Source: Theristus sp. LFF4_11 (Eukaryota; Nematoda; Chromadorea; Monhysterida; Xyalidae). Taken from it: DNA of 64,000 nucleotides. The number at the start of each line of letters is the position of its first letter. The first letter of the stretch is position 1. Below, one piece after another: positions 48,799 through 58,865 of this stretch. The notes under the pieces were generated by a model. It made no database searches, was not told the origin of the DNA, and was given only the letters and a program-made list of their open reading frames with translations. The stretch lies in assembly GCA_030248135.1 (NCBI GenBank), contig JASANC010002295.1, positions 1 through 64,000 on the forward strand, in the 5' to 3' direction. The position numbers and the translations under genes are program-made.

Positions 48799-50504
48799 CT
48801 GTGGCGGCCAAAAGTGTTGGAACGCTGCGCCCGTGTGCTGTGTATTGCGCGTGTGTTGCGTCAGCCGTACAAACCCTACAAAAGAATCCCATGCTAATTT
48901 TTTTGTTTTTTAGACCACTGAGTGTATCTAGTACACTATTCGCAGGGTTTTTTTCACTGAAGTATACATTTATTTGACAAATACCGAACATTACAACACG
49001 CCTCCACTGCATATGACTGGCAGTAAACCTGATTCAAAATCATTGGCAAGAAAACTATTCTACGAAGTATTAGCGTTTGTTTGTGCTTGAAATATCTAAC
49101 AGACGTGTATTGCGTTCATGTTTCGGTTCCAGTCGGGTTGTATTGTTTATTCCGCTATATTTTGTTGCCAAATCATTTTGAATGATCTAACCTCGCCAAG
49201 TTCCAAAAGAGATCTATATTCACTCAGAAAATTACTGCAAACCATTCACAACGCAGTGCAAATAGTTATTTCTTACCATTTACACAATGAAACGGGTTAT
49301 CTTAGCTTTTTTGACAACGTCCACCAACATCAGTGGTTTGCTTCAGTACGACAGGCCAACCTAAAATTGCCTGCGAATGAATACAATTTCAAATTGGCTG
49401 CCCTTCATTAACAAGTTTTATTGAGGCGGAGCGTGTGCACGCGCGCGCTAGTGGATAATGCCGTGCGCGTGCGCTTTAGTAACAAAGGGGGCGCCCCGTC
49501 CCCAGACCCCCGTAGAAAAACTATGGCCCCAGCCCCCGCACGAGGCGCAACTTTGTGCTATGGGGGTGGTACACCTCCACCTCTCCCCTCATCTTCGCTA
49601 CTGGTTGCAATTGTCTGTTACTTAGTGTTACTCAGTGTCTAACAGCCCTGACCGTCATAACTGAAATTTTTATAGCTGAAATTTTAACGCAACAAATGGC
49701 AACTGTATTTCTTTCACGGGTGGAAGTTTCAGCTCGAGAAATTGCTTCAGTTCTAAATACCAGCCGGTTTGCCTATTGACTTTTTTTATCACGCTGTAAA
49801 TCATTCAGAAACCCCCACCTTTTTACTGTACCACCGTGCCACTTCATATCCTCCCACTACAATTAGCGTTTCTGTGTGGTCTGAATCAAGCATGCAGCAA
49901 GTCGTGTTTATTACCTCCATGGTAACTCCAATGTATCAACCGTTAATTGCATAAATGCGTCCATATCTATCCATTGGTAAAACATAACCGCACGTGTCCG
50001 CAAACATTCTCTGCGTCATGAAACGATGCGCAGGAAGTTAGAGTTGCCACAAAACCTAGCAACAACAAAAGCTTCCAGAAATAAATAATAATAAATAAAC
50101 AATAAATACTTCAAATTTTCTACCATATTCCGCACAAACGACTAAAAATGAAAAGTGGTACCTGTATTTGAAAAAGACAACTTCTTGTCTGCGGCGAATG
50201 ATCCAGTCTTGACAGAGAATACAAAAACTGCCTTTACTCTGCCATACTGTATTAATAGTTATCGTCTGATGCCAATAAAGCAATCCAAAAGACACAATTG
50301 ACAAATCAAATACAATCAAACCCAAACAAAATATGACTCGGAAACAGATTGCTATATTCACACTGTTGTTCAGCTTTTCTGAAATTGGTACGACTGAGCA
50401 AGCAGATCACAGTGGTGATCAAACTTTCGTAAACATCGCAATTACTGCAGTTGTATTTTTACTGTCTGGACAAATACGGTGGACCGTGTTTTTAGACATT
50501 TTTT
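48799..50504. other. No gene recognised; starts with a Tc1-like end
   Basis: CTGTGGCGGCCAAAAGTGTT directly after TA at 48,797 resembles a Tc1/mariner terminus, but a matching right end was not found. 49,425-49,480 repeats the CGGAGCGTGTGCACGCGCGC motif seen near 22.68 and 47.50 kb. The open frames have no recognised motif. Confidence 0.45.
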
Positions 50505-52126
50505 TCAATGAAAAGTTAACACCGTTTGCAAATAAGAGTGGAGGGAAGGGTTTGCGCTACACTGGAAAGTTTATAAACCAATAATGCAGGGACATTCTAC
50601 TAATCAAGGCGCTTCAGTTTTACCCCCTGAGTACCCCCTGATTATGCCTATAAAGGTTATTTTTAGGGTGCGTAAGTTAAAAACCCTTGATTTTTTGCGA
50701 TTTTTCGCAGTGTACTTTTTTAGCCCTACCGTACTAACCCTTATAAATGGGTAAAAAATCTACACTGTGGTCTTTCTGTAAACGTTTTTTTGTGTTTGAA
50801 CTAGACTTGTAAATTGTTGTTAAATTGTCCTCGGGAATTTTATAGGCCGCTGAAGTTGAATCTGTTTTTAGTTTTGAAAACTGGTGCTTTTTATTTATCC
50901 CAATTTTACTCAGTTGTGTAAAAACTGTCACTTTCAGCTTTTTGTTTGAAACTTACATTATGAATGGTTTTTGCGTTTCTTTGATCTTTCTTTAAATTCA
51001 AGTCTGCTGTCATGCACAGAGACTAGTGTTTTAGCGCAAATGGGTAAATATTTATGCGCTTGCCTTATTTCAGGTCTTGTTGCCTTTTGTGGGAAACAAG
51101 CCTTGTAAAGGTTAAAAGGGTCTGTATTCTAGTTAGTTAGTTAGTGTATTTAATTTCCATCAGTTTTTTATTTTCTAAAGTTCTCAGGTTTTTTCTCAAG
51201 ACTGATAGATTGAAATGTACCCATACATAATACGGTATATCCATTTACCCTAATGTTTTGCCCCACTTTTTACCCTTTTGGGTTAAAATACAAGTTTCGG
51301 TGCATGACAGCAGACTTGAATTCATCAATCTCAAGCTTTATAGTAGAAACGCAGAACCATTCATAATGTAAGTTTCAAACAAAAAGCTGAAAGTGACAGT
51401 TTTACCCAACTGGGTCAAATTGGGGCAAATAAAAAGCACCAGTTTTAAAAACCAAAACAAAAATTCAACTCCAGTGGCGTATAAAATTCCCGAGGACAAC
51501 AAATTATAAATCTAGTTCAAACACAAAAAGACACGACAGAATTTAGAAAGACCACAGTGTAGATTTTTACCCATTTATAAGAGTTAATAATGGGTCATTT
51601 GTAAAATTTGACTACAGATATGGATTCGGTGCATTCGGGAACTCCTAGGAACTGGTTTTAAAAATTGTTTTCAAACTTATTTATTACTATGAAACGAAAA
51701 CGTCTGAAAAAGAAAAAAATCAGTGTTTTACCCATTTTTGGGTGAGAAAGTAGTCCGTTACAAAATATAATAACGGATTCAAGTATACCAGTTGTAAAGC
51801 TATTAGAAAATTGTTTTTTAATAAAAATTCACACTTAAAATTAGAAATTAACACTGGAAAAAAATTCCCGGGTAAGAAATTTAAAGGTCAGATTCGAATT
51901 TAGCGACTCCAAAAACCCCCTGTAGAACCAAAATCGAAAATCAAAAAAATGTGTTTATGAGCTCAAAAATGTTTCAAAAATAGCGTAATTTTTCAAAAAA
52001 AAGTCATTTTAACTAACGTTGTAGCGACTCAGGAACCCCCTTACAAGGGCTCATTGATGCAGGGCCTTGAAGAACTTCGCAAGGTCTTTCACGTGAATAC
52101 TCTGTGAGGTTCCAGAAACTGTGCAA
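50505..52126. repeat. Dispersed repeat containing a large inverted repeat
   Basis: Arms at about 50,746-51,025 and 51,297-51,590 are inverted copies of about 280 bp around a 270-bp spacer. Landmarks are ATCTACACTGTGGTCTTTC, GAAACTTACATTATGAATGG and AGTCTGCTGTCATGCAC with their inverses. The left flank (50,505-50,745) is inverted relative to 80-310, and the right flank (52,058-52,124) matches 1-78. Confidence 0.85.
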
Positions 52127-52129
52127 AAT

Positions 52130-53157
52130 TATCTAAAAATGCGTGAGACGCATATAAAAGGAGGAATATGGCCTTGTGTAAGCAGTGAAAGACTTGGCTC
52201 GACAACGCTTTTCAAGTCTCTGATGTGGTACACACGGATACAAGTACATAAGAGTCATATTTTTGCGCCGTTTATTTATGATTTCGGTTGCACATGGCAA
52301 CCCTCGTGCTTTGTATTGTAGACAAATGACCTTTCACATTTGCGGATTTCGGGCATTTAGCGACCACTAAAACTACTAAAATAACAATCAGACTTTAGCT
52401 CGCTGACACTGGTTTGTTCAGGACAAATTGTATCGCAGAAGCATTGCGGAACGCAAGGTCTCCTGTGGCAAAGGCAATGACTCACGGGACAGACGGTTTA
52501 TCCTGCCACACTAGTTGAAGGTGACACCGGTAAAAAAGGTGAAAATCAACGGAAGACAACTCCTTTTTGTCACTGGTGCTGGTGTGTACACAGCGGTGCG
52601 TACGTTAACAACAACGAAAAAGCTACATGCAACAATGTTTTGCAATCTCTAATTTTTCTGTTTTTGCACAGAATTTACAGAATTTCGCACATGGCGTGAT
52701 TTTAGATTAAATCGAAGAGAACAATTAAAAAATAACTTCAAAGTTTTACGCTTTTCAGCAAAACGAAAACGAAAACGAAAACTTTCGGATTCGCTGCCCT
52801 CCGGGGATATAGCGACCGCAGGCCACCGAAACCGAAATCGGGCTAAGATCACTGGTGCCCCCAGGACAGAGCGGGGCTTAGAGGCTGCCCCCCTCACATG
52901 CCGAGGGTATTGGTTCCACGGGATGGTGAGCCGTCCATTCCCCAATCCCACCGGAGTTTGGTACCTTCGGGTTTCCGGAATCGGTGGGGGGCGTGCTTCA
53001 AAAAAAAAAACAAACGCGGCGCAAAAATATGACCCTTATGTACTTGTATCCGTGTGTACCACATCAGAGACTTGAAAAGCGTTGTCGAGCCAAGTCTTTC
53101 ACTGCTTACACAAGGCCATATTCCTCCTTTTATATGCGTCTCACGCATTTTTAGATA
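52130..53157. mobile_element. Foldback element, copy 2
   Basis: Inverted arms of about 147 bp (52,130-52,275 and 53,011-53,157) related to those at 11.9 and 13.2 kb: TATCTAAAAATGCG, ATATAAAAGGAGGAATATGG and GATGTGGTACACACGGATAC. The interior differs from copy 1 apart from a shared stretch around 52,330-52,500 and lacks the SINE. ATATTCTGACTTTTACATAA and satellite follow directly, as in copy 1. Confidence 0.85.
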
Positions 53158-54865
53158 ATATTCTGACTTTTACATAAGCCCCGAAGGTCGGACCAAAATC
53201 ACAATTCGTTGGTCACACATTCTTCTAAACCCCAGACAACTCAGGTTTTTCATTTTTCGTTTTTAGGCCGATTTCTCCTATGCCATTTCTACGGCCGATT
53301 CCCCAAAATCGTCACGATTCAGTACCTAGAATCGCTCACAAAAGAAAAACTGACCCAAAAGCCGTGATCGGCGTAATGAATTACCATGGAAAACACCGTT
53401 TTCTTGTTTTTCATTTCTGGACCGGTTTCGCTAAATTCCACGGCCGATTCACCATAAATCGTCACGATTCAGCATCTAGAGTTGCTCACACAAGAAAACT
53501 AACCCAAAATCCGTGATCAGCACATTGAATTACCCTGGAAAAACCGTTTTCTCGTTTTTCATTTCTGGACCGATTTCGCCAATTTCCACGGCCGATTCGC
53601 CCGAAATCGTCACGATTCAGTATCTAAAGTTGCTCACGTAAGAAAACTAACCCAAAATTCGTGATCAGCGGATTGAATTACCCTGGAAAACACCCTTTTC
53701 TTGTTTTTCGTTCCTGGACCAATTTCGCCAACTTCCACGGCCGATTCGCCCGAAATCGTCACGATTCAGCATCTAGAGTTGCTCACGTAAGAAAACTAAC
53801 CCAAAATTCGTGATCAGCGCATTGAATTACCCTGGAAAACACCCTTTTCTTGTTTTTCGTTTCTGGACCGATTTCGCCAACTTCCACGGCCGATTCGCCC
53901 GAAATCGTCACGATTCAGCATCTAGAGTTTCTCACGTAAGAAAACTAACCCAAAATTCGTGATCAGCGCATTGAAATACCCTGGAAAACACCCTTTTCTT
54001 GTTTTTCGTTTCTGGACCGATTTCGCCAACTTCCACGGCCGATTCGCCCGAAATCGTCACGATTCAGCATCTAGAGTTGCTCACGTAAGAAAACTAACCC
54101 AAAATCCGTGATCAGCGCATTGAATTACCCTGGAAAACACCCTTTTCTTGTTTTTCGTTTCTGGACCGATTTCGCCAACTTCCACGCCCGATTCGCCCGA
54201 AATCGTCACGATTCAGCGTCTAGAGTTGCTCACGTAAGAAAACTAACCCAAAATTCGTGATCAGCGGATTGAATTACCCTGGAAAACACCCTTTTCTTGT
54301 TTTTCGTTCCTGGACCAATTTCGCCAACTTCCACGGCCGATTCGCCCGAAATCGTCACGATTCAGCATCTAGAGTTGCTCACGTAAGAAAACTAACCCAA
54401 AATTCGTGATCAGCGCATTGAATTACCCTGGAAAACACCCTTTTCTTGTTTTTCGTTTCTGGACCGATTTCGCCAACTTCCACGGCCGATTCGCCCGAAA
54501 TCGTCACGATTCAGCATCTAGAGTTTCTCACGTAAGAAAACTAACCCAAAATTCGTGATCAGCGCATTGAAATACCCTGGAAAACACCCTTTTCTTGTTT
54601 TTCGTTTCTGGACCGATTTCGCCAACTTCCACGGCCGATTCGCCCGAAATCGTCACGATTCAGCATCTAGAGTTGCTCACGTAAGAAAACTAACCCAAAA
54701 TCCGTGATCAGCGCATTGAATTACCCTGGAAAACACCCTTTTCTTGTTTTTCGTTTCTGGACCGATTTCGCCAACTTCCACGGCCGATTCGCCCAAAATC
54801 GTCACGATTCAGCATCTAGAGTTGCTCACGTAAGAAAACTAACCCAAAATTCGTGATCAGCGCAA
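53158..54865. repeat. 149-bp tandem satellite, about 11 units
   Basis: Each unit contains CACGGCCGATTCGCC, CGAAATCGTCACGATTCAGC, CTAACCCAAAATTCGTGATC and TACCCTGGAAAACACC. Units near 53.2-53.5 kb are most diverged. From about 53.65 kb a block of four units (about 596 bp) is repeated: the variants CAGCGGATTGAATTACC with GTTCCTGGACCAATTTCGCC occur at about 53,665 and again at about 54,261. Confidence 0.9.
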
Positions 54866-54958
54866 AAATATATCACAACTTGCGTGTAAAAAGAATTTGT
54901 TTTGGAATTTATTCTTGAAAAAGAAACAGATAAAAAACACAAAATAAGTTTAACGCGG

Positions 54959-57900
54959 ATGACAATTAAGTTTTTAAGCGGTTTAAAAAAATTGACTTTT
55001 TTGATCACCATCTACCACGTCATCTCGCCTGAGGTAACTAACGTCCAGTTCAAGCCTGTATTCAGCCGTTTTTCTGTGCTGTCTCTTTCCAGCATCTCTT
55101 GAAGGTCACATATGGAAAACAAAAAAAACAATTTGCAGAAGCGGCAAACTTTGAGTCGAATTGCACGGCAGCCGCTCAAGAGTCGGACGTCGCCGTCGCC
55201 GTGCACCACGCGAACCGATGCTTCCTCCGGAGCGTGTCGACGCACGGCAGCCAGGACGCAGCGGCCTCGTTCTGCACAAGCGCAACACTGGCCGGATTCA
55301 CCGGTAAACTGTGTTTGTTTGAACCGGTCGGTGTATTCTGCATAATTAATAGCGTGCGAAACCTTTCTAAAATGTTACAGTAAGAAAATCGGACTTATGC
55401 TGGTTGAATTCAGTTGCAATATTTGATGCCATATGTTTTTCTGGCAACTTTGATCCCGTTGTTTCTTGTTGCGCGAGCTCTGTATATTCTGCAAAAAAAG
55501 TGACAGATTGAAAGAAACAAATGGTTTGGCCGACTGCAGCTTCCTTCATGGTGCAGGGAGCGCGCAAAATTTTAATGAAAGACAAAAGAGTAAAGACGTT
55601 CAGAAACCGAAATTGTGTGACAAATTGTGCGTGTTTTTTTCATTCTTTCTTTGTTCTATTCTGCTCATTCTTTGTTCCTTGCACAGATAAAATGGGATAA
55701 AATCCAGCATACTTGAAAACACAAGTCCTGGTCTGCAACTTGTCTCGCCTTGATTGAGCAGACAAGGAGTGCCTTACTTATTCGACCACACTGTTGCGTG
55801 GATTTTTGATAGAATGAAAAAAAATTGACTTCCCGCCTGCGGGAACCATGCCCATTTCGGCGTCATATGCATGTAACTGCAATTTGTAATGGTGGCGTCA
55901 CAGTGCGTCTAGTTTTGTAATGTGTTGTATCGCAAAATCAGAATCCAATTTTCACACCAGCTGGCCGTTTGGCGATAATACCAGACGTGACTACGCGGGA
56001 CACACTGAACACGGCCGGTTTCTTTGTAAGTGACAGTCGATTCATTTCATGATTTCAAGCTCCAGTTTATTTTAGTTTATGCTGGGCTGCGTCACTGCGG
56101 ACTCAACTGACGCCAAAATGTGATGTTACGTATGTATACAATGTGATGTTATAATACGTATTTTCGAGGTCGCACAATTGTAGTGGTAAACGTGTGCAAA
56201 AAACGTAAAACTACAAAGCTGAACCGGAACTGGAGCCTATCCCTGATCCCAATGTTTCACCCCTTCAACAAGTTCAATCAAAGCTGGCTAAAGTTAAAAA
56301 GGCTTCGTTCGGGGTTAGGTTTAAATTTATGACCAGGAACCTACAACAACTTCATTAGAATTAGGATTAGTCTTAGGATTAGGAACCTCGGTTAAGATTT
56401 CATTGAAACCAGACTAAAACCAGCAAAACAAACTACCAAAAAACGTTTATATTTGTTGGTTTTGAAAATAAATGGAAAGAAATGAAGATTATTGCCTGTT
56501 CGACGTCGCACGGCACATACACAGGCGGGCGGTAACGCTTGGTTGGCGGCGAGACAGACGGACAAAACTGACGAGCCAGCCGGCAACTGGCATTGGCTGA
56601 AGCTGCCAGCTGGCCACTTGGCAATGCCCGTAAACAGTGCGCTGTGGAGCACCACCGAGCCGAACAATTATGCGAACGCTGAAGAATGTGGCATCAGTTT
56701 ACCAGCGGGCACCATGGCAGACACGCATTGCACGAATGCCGGCTCACTGAGTGCACTTTGCGAATATCGTGGTTCGTGAACGAGTAAAAAGCGTTTTGAA
56801 CTGAGAAAAAAATGACAACTTTGTACGGATTCAGCTCTTCAGCGGGTTCGTATTGTCCAGAAGTTATGTATAAAATAGGATTCCCACAAGATAACTTTTC
56901 TGCAAGATACATGTAGTGCTGTGCACGCACAATTTTTTTTTTCATTTTTGCCCAGGCCCCGCCAACTGCAGCGAGTTGGCGTGTCAAAACGGTGCCACGT
57001 GTGTGGACAACCTGAACCGTGGTGCACCATCCGTTTGCTTCTGTCCCGTTGGGTTTGACGGCATCAAATGTGAACGTACGTTTGTGCAGTATCTGCTGCA
57101 AGGCTTGTATCTGCTGATTTGGTTGAATGTGCAATGTGCAGCGTCGCTGGTGCTGCAAAAAAACTATTTCCCGCCAGAATATTGTGTTATTCAACTGTTT
57201 CATTCGTATATTTCGATCATAGTTGATGTCAATTTTTTTTCAAAAGATGACGTCGATGTGGTCGGTTCTGTTCAGATGATTAGGTAACATCGCATGAAGC
57301 TTTAGCTCAAATGATATTATAATTTCTTTGGTATGTACTTTTTATGTCGTTTTCAGAAATCGCCAGTTCCACCGTGCAGGCTTCATTGTTCTACAAAGTC
57401 GCCCATAACAAAATACCGCGTGTCAACGAAACCACCTGGCTGAGTATCATAGCAAACGATGTTTATGACTGCGGTAACCATTTCAAGGGCGGGGGTGTCA
57501 GTGAGTTTGAATTTATACAAGTGTACATAGCGTCGTGTTGACCGTAACACAGCATCGAACGGTGAACGTGTGGGACAGCAACGGACGGACAATCGACACG
57601 GACAACGCTGACGATCGATGCTCTCTCGCATGCTACAAAATTGTATAACTCGGCAAAATTGCCCCAACAGAGTGCAACGTCTTTAGAATCGACCGTCACA
57701 ATCCTGATTTTGGAGGGGACTTTGGGTTGGGGGGGGGTGGGGGTGAAAGCGGTTGTTTTAGTTTTGTGTAGTACTGGAACTAGTCGAAATTTCAGGCAGC
57801 ACTTGTGGCAAGCACGCGTGGTGTCTGTCGTTCAGCTACCACGCCGGTACAAACGACTGCAACCTGTACACTGGTCGCACGTGTGTGCGGCCGGAAAGCG

Positions 57901-57995
57901 TGCCGTGCTCGCCGGACTTCAGCCTGCAGACTGCTGCCGATTACGTTTACCACGAGCTACAGAGCGCCGCTGTGCAGCCGTTCCTGATTGCATAG
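54959..57995 (+). CDS. Secreted C-type lectin protein with an EGF-like module
   Basis: Seven exons join in phase: 54959-55033, 55093-55303, 55961-56025, 56525-56771, 56956-57075, 57357-57500, 57796-57995 (stop TAG), about 353 residues. Residues 1-25 (FLSGLKKLTFLITIYHVIS) form a signal peptide. Exons 2-4 make a C-type lectin-like domain, with ANRCF, a GRLAIIPDVT strand, WHWLKLPAG, WSTTEPNNY, EECGI and a final ALCEY. The usual acidic and Asn calcium ligands of QPD/EPN loops are only partly present: EPNNY is seen, and the WND-like motif is replaced by ADTHC. Exon 5 is an EGF module (CSELACQNGATC ... CFCPVGFDGIKC). The last exon is Cys-rich and PAN/apple-like (HAWCLSFSYHAGTNDCNLY). The protein is likely secreted and sugar-binding, in defence or matrix. 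No transmembrane segment or GPI signal is evident. Confidence 0.85.
56310..56390 (+). repeat. Degenerate TTAGGA-like tract in a lectin-gene intron
   Basis: Contains GGGGTTAGGT, AGGAACCTACAACAACTTCA and GGATTAGTCTTAGGATTAGG. AGGAACCTACAACGACTCAT follows the similar tract near 45.85 kb, so this is a dispersed repeat and not a simple telomere remnant. Confidence 0.55.
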
Positions 57996-58025
57996 ACGTT
58001 TTGACATCTATTTGTATTATTTGAA

Positions 58026-58031
58026 AATAAA
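58026..58031 (+). terminator. Poly(A) signal of the lectin gene
   Basis: AATAAA lies 31 bp after the stop codon of the lectin-EGF gene, at a normal distance for a short 3' UTR. Confidence 0.6.
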
Positions 58032-58066
58032 TGAAACACATTTCCCAGAACACGCGCATACTATGA

Positions 58067-58312
58067 CCTATTTTTTAAAACGTGTCCCACTGAAATGGCG
58101 TTTCATGTGCCGCCAAACATGCGCTTGCTGTTCACAGCAAACCAGACTATCCGTTTAGCCGATTTCTTCCCGTAAACAAATGGTGAATGTCAAATCAGTC
58201 ACACCAAACTGACATTTCAGTGCCTGTACTTTGACAAACGGGCGTTTTTAAAGCAAATGACGTCATTTTAGTCCGGACACGCTTGAATAAATCCACAATA
58301 GTATTTTTGTAA
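58067..58312 (+). mobile_element. About 245-bp MITE, copy 1
   Basis: The ends are imperfect inverted repeats (AACGTGTCCCACTGAAATG and TTTTAGTCCGGACACGCTT). The interior (TTAGCCGATTTCTTCCCGTA, ACACCAAACTGACATTTCAG) is shared with an inverted copy at 60.3-60.54 kb. Confidence 0.7.
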
Positions 58313-58485
58313 TTTTAAAAGATTCGCATGTTTTGTAACATTTCGTCCAGTCCTGCAGTTCCAAAAATGACAGACAAATGAAATGATTTTCCATACTATA
58401 CCACGCTGTAAAAAAGAAAGATGTTTTCGTGATTGTGTTTCGTTTTGTTTCGCTTCAGGAAAACAATGTCACATGTTCTTTCTTA

Positions 58486-58597
58486 GGGGCATTCATGAAT
58501 CAATATACAATATATCAATATATATCGTACATATAGTGACCGTGTAGTTATGTTATAAACAGTTGCGCGTTACCAAATACTGCTTCATGAATGCCCC
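58486..58597. mobile_element. Micro-MITE, copy 2
   Basis: 112 bp, with GGGGCATTCATGAATC and its inverse CTTCATGAATGCCCC at the ends. The interior is AT-rich (ATATATCAATATATATCG). Same ends as 40,908-40,993. Confidence 0.7.
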
Positions 58598-58865
58598 ATT
58601 TCGTTTTTCGCTGCTTTATGTTTTTGTAACAAAAGTTCATGAACTCATTTTTACATTGACGAATTTTGTGATTGTGTTGCATTGGGCGGTCCAAAAGCAT
58701 TTTACTATAGCTACTAAATCGTTCCCTTTCAAATTATACTGGTCCGATTGAGCTCAAAGTGTTGCATGGATGCCTGGACGTTTTGTGATTTTGTTGCTGC
58801 TTCTATGATAGCCACAACATGTTTCTATGTCAGTTATAAACACAATCAAAGTCAACAAATTCAAA

